Of a stretch of DNA of 64,000 bases, positions 43,812 through 52,088 are shown in pieces (the first letter of the stretch is position 1; each line of letters opens with the position of its first letter). Made by a program: the position numbers and the translations under genes. The DNA is from Hominenteromicrobium mulieris (GTDB lineage: Bacteria > Bacillota > Clostridia > Oscillospirales > Acutalibacteraceae), in contig JAJJOY010000002.1 of NCBI GenBank assembly GCA_021029595.1, positions 372,001 to 436,000 of the forward strand. Reading direction: 5' to 3'. The notes under the pieces are model-generated. The model searched no databases. It was not told the origin of the DNA and saw only the letters and a program-made list of their open reading frames with translations.

Positions 43812-45722
43812 ATGGAGCTTTTAAAGCAACTCATCACGCGCATACTCGGCTCCGGGCTGCTTTCCACCGCCCTTGTGCTCGTGCGTGCCGTCACCGTCCT
43901 GATGGTTTTGTACGTTATCTGGCGCTGCTATACCTCGTTTAAAAAGGGACAGCGCCGCAAAGACCCGGTCGTCATGCTGGAGGATGCCGCCACCGGCGCG
44001 CATTTCCCCGTTTTGTACTGGGAGAATTCCATTGGGCGCAGCCGCAGCTGCGATATTCAAATACCCGATAATTCCGTTTCGCGCGACCATGCCGTTTTAA
44101 TGCGCCGCGAAGAGGGCTGGTTCGTGTGCGATACCGGCTCCCACGCCGGCACACGCGTGCGCAATAAACAGATTACAGAGCCCACGCTCGTGCAGATCGG
44201 CGACAAAATCCGCATGGGCTCCACCACGCTCACGCTGCGTAACGCGTCCGACGTGCCGCAGAAAAAGCGCAGCATGTTCACCGGATTTTCCAAAGAGGCG
44301 GCGTCCCCCTTTAAGCTGATGCTCGTCGTCACGCTCATTCAGATGTCGCTCACCTTGCAGCTGATGATCGGCACAGGCGAATTCCGCCTCTACCCCGCCG
44401 CACCGTTCGTGATTCTGTTCACGGCAAGCTGGGTGCTGTACTTTTTCTCCCGCCGCATCTTAAAGCGCGTCAGCTTTGAGATTGAAACCGTTGGGCTGCT
44501 CCTCAGCAGCATCGGCATCCTGCTCCTCAGCGGTGAGGGGCTCGACACCGTTAAAATGCAGATTGCCGCGTTCGGCATCGGCATTGTGCTTTTCTGCTTC
44601 CTTGTTTGGTTCATGAGCGACCTCGAGCGCGTCATGAAGCTGCGGCTCTACATCGCCATCGGCGCCATTTTGCTGTTTGTTGCAAACCTTGTGCTCGGCA
44701 AAGACGTCAACGGCTCCCGCAACTGGATCTTCATCGGGCCGTTCAGCTTCCAGCCCTCGGAGTTCATCAAAATCGCATTCGTGTTCGTCGGCGCGTCTAC
44801 GCTCGACCATTTGCAGACGAAAAAGAACATCACGGAGTTCATCGTGTTCGCCGCCATTTGCCTCGCATTCCTGTTCCTCATGCGTGATTTCGGCACGGCG
44901 CTCATCTTCTTCGCCTGCTTCCTCATCATCGCGTTCATGCGCTCCGGCAGCTTCCGCACCATTTTCCTCATCCTCGCGGCAGCGTGCTTCGGCGTGTTCC
45001 TCATTTTGCAGTTTAAACCCTACGTTGCCCAGCGCTTCTCGGGCTGGCTGCACGTGTGGGAGCACACACAGGACAGCCTCGGCTACCAGCAGGTGCGCAC
45101 CATGACGTATATCGCAAGCGGCGGCCTCTTCGGTCTCGGCCTCGGCAACGGCATCTTAAAATATGTCGCCGCCGGCGACAGCGACCTCGTGTTCGGTATG
45201 CTGTGCGAGGAACAGGGCCTTTTAATGGGCATGGCAGTGCTGTTCGCGCTCGTCCTCTTTATCCTCTACGCCCGCAGCGATGTCACACGCAGTCGCTCCA
45301 CGTTCTACGCCATCGCGGCGTGCGCCGTCTCGGGCATGCTGCTCTTTCAGGCCGCGCTCAATGTCTTCGGCCCCACGGATGTTCTGCCGCTCACCGGCGT
45401 CACGCTGCCGTTCATCAGCGCAGGCGGCTCCAGTATGATCTCTGTCTGGGGGCTTCTGGCATTCCTCAAAGCGTCCGATGAACGCACCTACGCTGCCCGC
45501 CGTGCGGGAAGACACCCGAAAGGCGAGGCCGACGAAGACACGATTTCCTTCACCCCGCCGCGCTACTCCCCGAATGACCCGCCCACGCCGCGGCCCCGCG
45601 TGAATACCCGCGCCGAAAACACGGCCCCGCGTTCCCGCGGCGCATACCGCGTCCATATTTCCGAAGAAAACCTCTCGCCGGGTCAGTCCTGCACACGCAG
45701 AAAGGATGGTGACCGCCGATGA
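43812..45722 (+). CDS. FHA-domain SEDS protein (RodA/FtsW/SpoVE family fusion)
   Basis: This 636-residue protein has one N-terminal helix (residues 14-38), a cytosolic FHA domain (about 65-140, with IGRSRSC and SVSRDH as phosphothreonine-binding motifs), then about ten helices forming a SEDS glycosyltransferase core. The core shows SRNWIFIGPFSFQPSEFIKIAFV, AFLFLMRDFGTALIFF and LPLTGVTLPFISAGGSS. A charged disordered tail follows from 565. SEDS proteins polymerise lipid II into glycan strands. The FHA fusion implies control by a Ser/Thr kinase, which is not in this window. It overlaps the PBP gene by ATGA. Confidence 0.92.
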   Translation: MELLKQLITRILGSGLLSTALVLVRAVTVLMVLYVIWRCYTSFKKGQRRKDPVVMLEDAATGAHFPVLYWENSIGRSRSCDIQIPDNSVSRDHAVLMRREEGWFVCDTGSHAGTRVRNKQITEPTLVQIGDKIRMGSTTLTLRNASDVPQKKRSMFTGFSKEAASPFKLMLVVTLIQMSLTLQLMIGTGEFRLYPAAPFVILFTASWVLYFFSRRILKRVSFEIETVGLLLSSIGILLLSGEGLDTVKMQIAAFGIGIVLFCFLVWFMSDLERVMKLRLYIAIGAILLFVANLVLGKDVNGSRNWIFIGPFSFQPSEFIKIAFVFVGASTLDHLQTKKNITEFIVFAAICLAFLFLMRDFGTALIFFACFLIIAFMRSGSFRTIFLILAAACFGVFLILQFKPYVAQRFSGWLHVWEHTQDSLGYQQVRTMTYIASGGLFGLGLGNGILKYVAAGDSDLVFGMLCEEQGLLMGMAVLFALVLFILYARSDVTRSRSTFYAIAACAVSGMLLFQAALNVFGPTDVLPLTGVTLPFISAGGSSMISVWGLLAFLKASDERTYAARRAGRHPKGEADEDTISFTPPRYSPNDPPTPRPRVNTRAENTAPRSRGAYRVHISEENLSPGQSCTRRKDGDRR

Positions 45723-47056
45723 AAACGACCGGCTTTCGCTCTTTTGTCCTTTACATTTTGCTGTTCGCCTTCTGCGGCGGCTTCGTCTGGTTCCTCATCA
45801 ACCTCGCGTTAAACGGCTCCACATGGGCCACGCAGCCGTATAACGGTCACATTTACGGCGATGACACCGCCGTTTCCGCCGGTACCATCACAGACCGCAG
45901 CGGCATGGTGCTCGCCAAAACGGAGGACGGCTCCCGCGTTTACGCCGAAAGTGAAGACATTCGCCGCGCACTGCTCCACACCGTGGGCGATTCCAGCGGC
46001 TACATCGGCACCGCCGTGCAGGCCGTGCACCGCTCACAGCTCGTGGGCTATAACCCCATCACGGGCCTTGCGCGCACCGTGCTTTCGGACCTCGGCAACA
46101 ACCTCGTTTTAACGGTAGATGCCAACGCCAGCGCCGCCGCGTACAACGCCTTCAACGGCCGCAACGGCTCCGCGTTTGTCTATAACTATAAGACCGGCGA
46201 GGTACTCGTCAAGGTCAGCGCTCCCACATACGACCCCATGAACGTCCCGGAGGACCTCAACGATAACGAAGAATACAACGGCGTTTTCCTCGACCACACG
46301 CTTTCCTCCACCTACACGCCGGGCTCCATCTTTAAGCTCGTCACAGCGGCTGCCGCCATGGAGTACCTGCCCGATTGGGACACCCGCACCTATACCTGCG
46401 AAGAAGAAATGGACATCGGCTCCGGCAAGGTGACGTGTCTCAATTACCACGGCGAGCTGAACCTCGAGCAAGCGCTCGGCTATTCCTGCAACCTCTACTT
46501 TGCGCAGCTTGCGGAGGACATCGGCGCGGAAAACCTCAAAAAGAAAGCCGAAGAAATGGGCTTCGGTAAAAACTTCTCGTTTGATTCCTTCACCACCACC
46601 AAAAGCAGTACCAATTTAAGCAGCTCCACCAGCGCCATAGACCTCGCATGGAGCTCCGTCGGTCAGGCGGATGTCATGGCAAACCCGTACCACATGGCGC
46701 TTTTGATGGGCGCCATCGCAAACGGCGGCTCTACACCGGAGCCATACCTCACGGGCGGCAAAAGCCGCACGAGCTACACCTTAACGGACAGCTCCACTGC
46801 CGCTTCTCTCCACAGCATGATGCGCAACAACGTCGTCAATTACTACGGCGAGTATCTTTTCGACGGTTATTCGCTGTGTGCCAAAACCGGCACCGCCGAG
46901 CTCGACGATAAAAACCCGAACTGCTGGATCGTCGGTTTCTCGGAGGACGAAAGCACCCCGTATGCGTTCGCCGTGTGCGTGCAGGAGGGCACCTCCGGAC
47001 TCTATACCGCCGGTGAAGTCGTCTCCGCCGCCTTAAACGCCATTACAGGGAATTGA
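45719..47056 (+). CDS. Class B penicillin-binding protein (transpeptidase)
   Basis: This 445-residue protein has one membrane anchor (residues 8-31) and an extracytoplasmic transpeptidase with the catalytic SIFK box (Ser203-Lys206), SCN (256-258) and KTG (389-391). The N-terminal pedestal is short, as in PbpA/PBP2-type partners of SEDS proteins. It cross-links the glycan made by the FHA-SEDS protein, with which it is translationally coupled (ATGA overlap). The pairing resembles the rodA-pbpA couple of actinobacteria, although no pknB is present. Confidence 0.94.
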   Translation: MKTTGFRSFVLYILLFAFCGGFVWFLINLALNGSTWATQPYNGHIYGDDTAVSAGTITDRSGMVLAKTEDGSRVYAESEDIRRALLHTVGDSSGYIGTAVQAVHRSQLVGYNPITGLARTVLSDLGNNLVLTVDANASAAAYNAFNGRNGSAFVYNYKTGEVLVKVSAPTYDPMNVPEDLNDNEEYNGVFLDHTLSSTYTPGSIFKLVTAAAAMEYLPDWDTRTYTCEEEMDIGSGKVTCLNYHGELNLEQALGYSCNLYFAQLAEDIGAENLKKKAEEMGFGKNFSFDSFTTTKSSTNLSSSTSAIDLAWSSVGQADVMANPYHMALLMGAIANGGSTPEPYLTGGKSRTSYTLTDSSTAASLHSMMRNNVVNYYGEYLFDGYSLCAKTGTAELDDKNPNCWIVGFSEDESTPYAFAVCVQEGTSGLYTAGEVVSAALNAITGN

Positions 47057-47096
47057 TCTTCCGTAAACCACAGCGAAGCGACGAATAAAGTTTCGT

Positions 47097-47272
47097 CCGC
47101 CTTTTCAAAGGTGGTGGTTTCCAAAGGCAACGCCTTTGGTCGTCGTTCGCAAACGGCGAGACCTTTTTACCTACCAAAAATCAGGAAGATAGGCAGAATA
47201 GTCCGGTGGACTGTTCTGCCGCAAGGAACCCTATTAAGGGGTTCCTTGAAGAACTCGCCACAGCGAATTCTT
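47097..47272 (+). repeat. Tandem multi-hairpin intergenic element, copy C (five hairpins)
   Basis: The 5' module has an 8-bp stem CCGCCTTT/AAAGGTGG (47097-47114, one G-U) and an 8-bp CCAAAGGC stem with AAC loop (47121-47139). After a 35-base spacer comes the box CCAAAAATCAGGA, then the three-hairpin core. HP1 is 47192-47220 (13-bp stem, loop GGT, same GTCC/GGAC neck as copy A). HP2 is 47223-47247 (9-bp AAGGAACCC, 7-nt loop TATTAAG). HP3 is 47249-47272 (10-bp with one mismatch). It starts 40 bases after a plus-strand gene and lies between converging genes. Confidence 0.8.
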
Positions 47273-47283
47273 AGAAATAAAGC

Positions 47284-47322
47284 AACGCCGCACCCTCGAT
47301 TTTTCATTGAGAGTGCGGCGTT
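47284..47322. terminator. Hairpin, probable terminator
   Basis: A 14-bp stem AACGCCGCACCCTC with one mismatch and an 11-base loop. T-runs on either side are poor. It lies just after element C. The bases 47323-47440 that follow hold nothing I recognise. Confidence 0.5.
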
Positions 47323-47440
47323 ACTTTATGCCTTCGTATAAAATTCAAGCTCCCTCTGACCGAGAAAAAGAGTGAGATACTGCGCACCCTCAATCACAGC
47401 CGGGAATACCCACGGCAGCAAAATCAAAAGCCGACAAAAC

Positions 47441-47477
47441 GCAACGAACCCCGAGGGGTTACCTCGGGGTTCGTTGC
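47441..47477. terminator. Strong hairpin, probable terminator of the HtrA gene
   Basis: A 16-bp perfect stem GCAACGAACCCCGAGG with a 5-base loop. On the minus strand it lies 44 bases after the HtrA stop and is followed by GTTTTGTC. Confidence 0.7.
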
Positions 47478-47493
47478 TTGAAAAAGGAGATTT

Positions 47494-47520
47494 ATGAAAA
47501 AGACTCGTACTCTAAATTAA
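47494..47520 (+). CDS. Eight-codon mini-frame with ideal ribosome binding site
   Basis: AAAAAGGAGATTT precedes ATG at 47494, and the frame reads MKKTRTLN then TAA at 47520, one base before the HtrA stop codon on the other strand. The start looks like a genuine gene start, but nothing follows. It may be the surviving head of a gene removed by a deletion, or chance. Confidence 0.25.
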   Translation: MKKTRTLN

Positions 47521-47521
47521 A

Positions 47522-48967
47522 TCAACCCGCGCTGTATTCGGAAAGCTTCAGTTCCACGGTTGCGGACTGCTGCGTCGAAGAGCGGTACACCTGAAGTGTT
47601 ACCGTATCGCCCGGCTTCTTGCTGAGGATTGCGGAACGCAATGTGGATTCACTGTCCAGCTGCTGGCCGTCAATAGCGGTAATCACATCGCCCACCTGCA
47701 AGCCGGAAGCCTGTGCCTCGCTCGAATTGAGCTGTGCCACATACTCGCCCTGCGGCAAGCCGTAGAAGCGGCCCGTCATGCTGTCAATGAACTGACCGGA
47801 AATACCGAGAACAGCTCTGTCCTTCACATAACCGTACTGGATGAGGTCGGAGATAATCGGCTGTGCCGTATCGATCGGAATCGCAAATCCAAGGCCCTCA
47901 TAGCCCGTAGCGGAAATTTTCGCGGAGTTGATGCCAACGACCTGACCATACTCGTTGATGAGTGCGCCGCCGGAGTTACCGGGGTTAATCGCCGCATCGG
48001 TCTGGATGTATTCCATCGTGTAGCCGGTCGTATTATTGGAAATCGCGCGGTTCAAAGCGGAAACGTAACCGATCGTTACGCTGGAGCTCAGCTCGTGACC
48101 GCCCGGGTTACCGATGGCCATGACCTTATCCGCAACGCGCAAATCTTCGGAAGAACCAAATTCCGCAGCCGTCAAGCCCGTCGCATCGATCTTTACGACC
48201 GCAAGGTCCGTCACGGTATCGCTGCCGATCAGCTGCGCTTCATACGTCTCACCGTCGGAGGTCATAACCTTCAGGGAAGTCGCACCCTCCACAACATGCG
48301 CATTCGTGATGATGTAGCCATCTTCACTCATGATGATGCCGGAGCCTTCACTCGCCGGGGAAACGCTGCTGTCCGACGTGTCGGTCTGCATAAAGCCGTA
48401 ATTCTGTGTCACCTGATAATTCTGGATGCACACGACAGACGGTGTAAGCTTTGCGGCAATGTCCTGGTCGCTCATCGCGGAAACCGTGCCGTCGCTGCTC
48501 GCGCTCGTATCCGAGTTCGTGTCGCCGTTCACCACGCGCGAGATTGTGAACGCAGCATTGCTGCTCGCTTCGGAAGACTGCACATTGATGACGCCGTTTT
48601 GAATCATCACGACGAATACGCCAAGCGACGCCGCCGAGGTGATCGCACAGCAAAGCACAACGGCTAAAAGCTTCAAGCCGAATTTCGAGCCGTGCTTTTT
48701 GGGCTTCGGCTGTTTTTGCGGCTGATGCACAGGCACACCGTAATACACAGGTTGTCCGTTTGGCTGCACCGGCGCGTTCTGTTGCGGAGCGCTCTGTGCG
48801 TTCCACGTATATGCGGGGGTGTTGTTCGTCGGATACTGTGCGTTATGATAGGTGCCGTAGGCGTTTGTGCTGTTTACAGCGTTATTAGCGGAAGTATTGG
48901 TGTTCACCGGTTCAGACCCATTGTTCGGGTCAAAACCATTTTGGAATTTCTCATGATTGTCACTCAT
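47522..48967 (-). CDS. HtrA/DegP-type membrane-anchored serine protease with PDZ domain
   Basis: This 481-residue protein has a cytosolic Asn/Gln/Pro-rich N-terminus (about 1-85), one membrane helix (about 97-120), a trypsin-like protease domain with His in NAHVVEG, Asp in DLAVVKID and Ser in NPGNSGGALIN, and a C-terminal PDZ domain (about 390-478). It degrades or refolds damaged exported proteins. GGAG lies 9 bases before the ATG. No two-component system of the CssRS type is adjacent. It ends against the hairpin at 47441. Confidence 0.95.
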   Translation of the reverse strand: MSDNHEKFQNGFDPNNGSEPVNTNTSANNAVNSTNAYGTYHNAQYPTNNTPAYTWNAQSAPQQNAPVQPNGQPVYYGVPVHQPQKQPKPKKHGSKFGLKLLAVVLCCAITSAASLGVFVVMIQNGVINVQSSEASSNAAFTISRVVNGDTNSDTSASSDGTVSAMSDQDIAAKLTPSVVCIQNYQVTQNYGFMQTDTSDSSVSPASEGSGIIMSEDGYIITNAHVVEGATSLKVMTSDGETYEAQLIGSDTVTDLAVVKIDATGLTAAEFGSSEDLRVADKVMAIGNPGGHELSSSVTIGYVSALNRAISNNTTGYTMEYIQTDAAINPGNSGGALINEYGQVVGINSAKISATGYEGLGFAIPIDTAQPIISDLIQYGYVKDRAVLGISGQFIDSMTGRFYGLPQGEYVAQLNSSEAQASGLQVGDVITAIDGQQLDSESTLRSAILSKKPGDTVTLQVYRSSTQQSATVELKLSEYSAG

Positions 48968-49178
48968 GGTTCCTTACTCCTTTCACATGATACCATATTC
49001 CAAACGGTTTTTCAACCTTTTTTTCTTTCCGTTCGGATTATCTATATTATTTCGGAGTTCTGTGAAGTTCATGTGAAGTGCAGTGAACAGTTTCATGAAA
49101 AAAGCAAGAAATCTCTGTCACACAAAAACAACGAAAGCCACCGGTGCGTGTTCCGGCGGCTTTCCTTATACGCTGATT

Positions 49179-49763
49179 TTATTTTGTCGTCAGATGCGCA
49201 CTTTTCAGCGCCTTGCGAATCAAAGCGGAGAGCGGCACGGAAATGATGATGGCGAGAATCGCGTTCACCGTGCTCGAAGCCGCTTTCGTCGCAAGCGCAA
49301 TCGCCGCAGCCTCCGGCGCACTGCCCGCAAGCACCGTCGTAATGTAGGACTTTGCGAGATACAGCACAATGTATGTCAGGCTGCCGCAGATGCCCGCCAC
49401 AATGCTGCGCGGTACGGTAATGGTAAAGTCTTCCTCCAGCATGTTGCCGGTGATTTTACCCTTGTGCGCGATGAGGCCGCAAACCGCAGCCAGCAGGAAC
49501 TTAAATACAAATGTAAACGGAGCCGAAGCGATGTACGCCGGGTTCGTCAGGTCGTAGAGCATCGCGCCGATGCCGGAAGCCAGACCGCCTCCGATCGGGC
49601 CCATCACAAAGCCCGCAAGCAGGCAAAACGCGTTGCCGAGGTGGATACGGGAAATATCGCCCACCGGCACCGGAATCGGGAAGCTCAGGTAGTTGGAAAC
49701 GAACACCAGCGCGCCCAAAAGGCCCACGGTGACAATCTTGTAGATGGAATTCTTGTTTTTCAT
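49179..49763 (-). CDS. ECF transporter S component, substrate unknown
   Basis: This 194-residue, roughly six-helix protein has ISRIHLGNAFCLLAGFVMGPIGGGLASGIGAMLYDLTNP and an FVFKF motif, features of vitamin-type ECF S components. It would bind a small vitamin or metabolite and dock on a shared ECF energy module encoded elsewhere. The substrate cannot be named. The leader contains CCCC able to pair with the GGGG of the ribosome binding site, so translation may be regulated, but no known riboswitch was recognised. Confidence 0.85.
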   Translation of the reverse strand: MKNKNSIYKIVTVGLLGALVFVSNYLSFPIPVPVGDISRIHLGNAFCLLAGFVMGPIGGGLASGIGAMLYDLTNPAYIASAPFTFVFKFLLAAVCGLIAHKGKITGNMLEEDFTITVPRSIVAGICGSLTYIVLYLAKSYITTVLAGSAPEAAAIALATKAASSTVNAILAIIISVPLSALIRKALKSAHLTTK

Positions 49764-49830
49764 TTTGATTACCCCTTTGCTTTGGGGCGCGACTGCACCG
49801 TTCGTGCGCCGTGCCTTGAAGATTGCACCC

Positions 49831-49859
49831 AGTATAGCACCGCGCTGGTATTATCGCAA
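49831..49859 (-). promoter_or_regulatory. Promoter of the ECF S-component gene
   Basis: On the minus strand: -35 TTGCGA, 17-base spacer, -10 TATACT; the leader is about 60 bases and GC-rich. Confidence 0.6.
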
Positions 49860-50012
49860 TGGCCAGATTTAATATAATTTTTAAGGTCAGATAGTTTTTT
49901 CACACCCCAAAAAGCCCGCCCCGGTTGCATTTTCGTCAAAAAAGCGGTATACTGGCGGTGCGAAAAGTGTCGTTCGCTTTTCGATTATCTATAATATGAA
50001 GAAGGGATATTC

Positions 50013-50672
50013 ATGGCAAAAGTAAAAGCCGTTATTTTTGATATGGACGGAACCGTGGCCAATACGCTCACTTCCATCGCCGGATTCGGCAACGCCGCGC
50101 TTGAAGCGCACCGCTTAAAAACGTTCCCCGTAGATCGCTACCGCACGTTCGTCGGTAACGGCGCAGATATTCTCATGCGCCGCATGCTCACTGCCGCTAA
50201 GGGCACATACACCGAAGAAGATGTAAAAGCTCTGCGCAAAACGTATGACGCTTTATATGAAAGTGATCCCACAAAAGACGTAAAGCCCTACCCCGGCATC
50301 GTAGAGCTGCTCCAAAAAATGCGTGAAAACAACGTCAAAGCCGCCGTGCTCTCCAACAAACCCGATAACATGACGTGCTATATCGCCGAAAAGCTGTTCA
50401 CCGGGCTTTTTGATGTCGTCCACGGACAAAGGGAAGGCGTACCGAAAAAGCCGAACCCCAGTGCCGCACTTTTATTGTGCGAAGAATTAGGCGTCACCCC
50501 CGCCGAATGCCTGTACGTCGGCGACAGCGGCGTTGATATGCAGACCGGGCAGAACGCCGGCCTCTTCACCGCCGGCGTCACCTGGGGCTTCAGGGACGAA
50601 AAAGAGCTCGAAGAAAACGGCGCCGATACCCTCGTCCATAACGCAGAGGAGCTGGAAAACCTTATCCTCTAA
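50013..50672 (+). CDS. HAD-superfamily phosphatase, phosphoglycolate phosphatase-like
   Basis: This 219-residue protein begins KAVIFDMDGTVANTL, containing the nucleophile Asp and the acid/base Asp of the HAD fold. It also shows VLSNKPDN (motif II), the Lys in KPNPSAALLL and VGDSGVDMQTGQNAG (motif IV). The helical cap lies between residues 15 and 85. Gph-type enzymes dephosphorylate 2-phosphoglycolate or related sugar phosphates; the true substrate is uncertain. It is alone, and element D begins 30 bases after its stop. Confidence 0.9.
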   Translation: MAKVKAVIFDMDGTVANTLTSIAGFGNAALEAHRLKTFPVDRYRTFVGNGADILMRRMLTAAKGTYTEEDVKALRKTYDALYESDPTKDVKPYPGIVELLQKMRENNVKAAVLSNKPDNMTCYIAEKLFTGLFDVVHGQREGVPKKPNPSAALLLCEELGVTPAECLYVGDSGVDMQTGQNAGLFTAGVTWGFRDEKELEENGADTLVHNAEELENLIL

Positions 50673-50702
50673 GCTAACGGCAATGGCGATTAAAAGTTTC
50701 GC

Positions 50703-50838
50703 CCGCCTTTTTAAAGGCGGCGGGGTCTTGGGGCAGCGCCCCAAAAACTAGGAGAGTAACTTAAAACGTCCCGTGGACGTTTTAAGTGTAGGGAACCTCG
50801 TTGCATGAGTTTCCTGAAAGGCGGCTAAAGCCGCCTTT
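50703..50838 (+). repeat. Tandem multi-hairpin intergenic element, copy D (five hairpins)
   Basis: The 5' module has a CCGCCTTT/AAAGGCGG stem (50703-50720) and TTGGGGC/GCCCCAA with loop AGC (50728-50744). The box CCAAAAACTAGGA leads into the core. HP1 is 50760-50786 (12-bp perfect stem CTTAAAACGTCC, loop CGT). HP2 is 50790-50815 (7-bp AGGGAAC, one G-U). HP3 is 50817-50838 (9-bp perfect AAAGGCGGC, loop TAAA). It sits 30 bases after a plus-strand gene and between converging genes, as copy C does. Confidence 0.8.
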
Positions 50839-50862
50839 AGAAAAAGCATCGCATACAAAAGG

Positions 50863-50895
50863 AGAGCGCGCAGCCACCCAAAAGCTGCGCGCTCT
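50863..50895. terminator. Bidirectional terminator hairpin
   Basis: A 12-bp perfect stem AGAGCGCGCAGC with a 9-base loop between the converging phosphatase and regulator genes; weak T-rich flank on the plus side. Confidence 0.6.
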
Positions 50896-50927
50896 GTTAA
50901 TTTCTAAAAGCTCTCAAAACAAGCTCC

Positions 50928-51692
50928 TCACCGTCTCATACACGTCGAGCACGTACACGTCCCGCACGCCTGCTTCTTTGCCCCGCACACGTGCCGCCGT
51001 CTGTATTCCGTTGGCAGCTCGCCGTAGGCCTCCTTAAACGCCGCCGTAAATCGGCTCTGGCTCTCATACCCCACGGCCTGCGCCACGGACGCAATGTCGT
51101 TCTGCGTTTTCAGCAGCAGCCCCGCCGCAAGCTCCATGCGGTGCTGCTTCATGTGCGCCGCAATCGTCGTGCCGTACACTTTTTTGAACACCGTTTTCAA
51201 CGTCGTGGTGTTCATAAGGAACTCTCTTGACAGCGTTTCTATCGTGATGCGCTCGCTGATGTGTTCAATCAGGTAATTGTGCACGTTCCGAATGATCTCC
51301 TCCTGCGAAGCCTGAAAGTCCACTTCCTTTTCCGGGCACGTGATCTCCATCACCTGCTCCACAATCTCGTGCAAAAGCCCGATCTGCTCGGTGTCCGACG
51401 CCTTATAGTAGACTTCCTTGCCATCGCGGCGGCTCATGATAAGCCCACTGTCTAAAAGCGACTTCAAATGGTGCGAAACTGCCGGACTCGACATATCCAT
51501 CATCGCTGCAATGTTGATAACACATTCTTCCCGGTGACTCAAAAGCCAGAAAATGCGCACGCGCACCGGGTCGCTCAGCTGCTTAAACACATCCGCCACG
51601 GCCGAAAAACGCTCCGTATTCATCAATTCTCTATGCAGCGCTTCGTCGTGCTTGTGCCTGCCGTGGTCGTGCGGCAATGCAAAATCCGCCAT
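50928..51692 (-). CDS. ArsR-AraC fusion metalloregulator
   Basis: This 254-residue transcription factor has a His-rich start (His 8, 10, 13, 15, 20), an ArsR/SmtB winged helix (about 25-115, recognition helix SSPAVSHHLKSLLDSG, Cys57 in the sensing region), an AraC-type double helix-turn-helix (about 130-235) and a Cys-rich tail (Cys 236, 243, 246, 248, 251). It likely senses a thiophilic metal and controls the divergent HMA protein and P-type ATPase. GGAGGG lies six bases before the chosen ATG. Joining an ArsR repressor to an AraC activator-type domain is uncommon. Confidence 0.85.
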   Translation of the reverse strand: MADFALPHDHGRHKHDEALHRELMNTERFSAVADVFKQLSDPVRVRIFWLLSHREECVINIAAMMDMSSPAVSHHLKSLLDSGLIMSRRDGKEVYYKASDTEQIGLLHEIVEQVMEITCPEKEVDFQASQEEIIRNVHNYLIEHISERITIETLSREFLMNTTTLKTVFKKVYGTTIAAHMKQHRMELAAGLLLKTQNDIASVAQAVGYESQSRFTAAFKEAYGELPTEYRRRHVCGAKKQACGTCTCSTCMRR

Positions 51693-51781
51693 AAAAAGCC
51701 CTCCGTTTATCCGTTTCGGAAATCCCGTTCGCCCGTTTGGAAGCAGCACCCGAAAACCCCTTGATTTTTTATTCCGGCCCC

Positions 51782-51810
51782 AGTATACTACAACTGTAAC
51801 GATTAAGCAA
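51782..51810 (-). promoter_or_regulatory. Promoter of the ArsR-AraC regulator gene
   Basis: On the minus strand: -35 TTGCTT, 17-base spacer, -10 TATACT. The -35 lies inside the palindrome at 51797-51824, which fits autoregulation. Confidence 0.6.
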
Positions 51811-51824
51811 GTATTTAATCGTTA
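51797..51824. promoter_or_regulatory. Operator-like palindrome in the metal-resistance divergent region
   Basis: TAACGATTAA and TTAATCGTTA form perfect 10-bp inverted arms with an 8-base centre, a size in line with ArsR/SmtB operators. It overlaps the regulator's -35 and stands 46 bases before the HMA gene. Confidence 0.7.
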
Positions 51825-51869
51825 GCACCACATTTCAAAACAAAATGATTTTTTACGGAGGTTTTCCCC

Positions 51870-52088
51870 ATGAAAAAAACGTACAGCATTGAAGTTGACT
51901 GCGCAAATTGTGCCAACCTGATGGAAGAGGCAACCAAGAAAACTGCAGGCGTTGCAAATGCGACCGTAAACTTCATGACCCAGAAGATGATCGTTGAGTT
52001 TGAAGACGGTCAGGACGCTAAAGCTGTCATGAAGAATGTCCTCAAGGCCTGCAAGAAGGTTGAGCCGGACTGCGAAATCGAGCTTTAA
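51870..52088 (+). CDS. HMA-domain metal-binding protein (metallochaperone)
   Basis: This 72-residue cytosolic protein has the ferredoxin-like HMA fold and a CANC metal site (Cys11, Cys14) after SIEVD. Such proteins carry Cu(I), Zn(II) or Cd(II) and hand them to a P-type ATPase. The ATPase encoded 122 bases downstream lacks its own N-terminal HMA domain, so this protein probably serves it in trans. Tyr or Phe near the loop, used to tell copper from zinc sites, does not settle specificity. Codon use is like that of highly expressed genes. Confidence 0.92.
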   Translation: MKKTYSIEVDCANCANLMEEATKKTAGVANATVNFMTQKMIVEFEDGQDAKAVMKNVLKACKKVEPDCEIEL

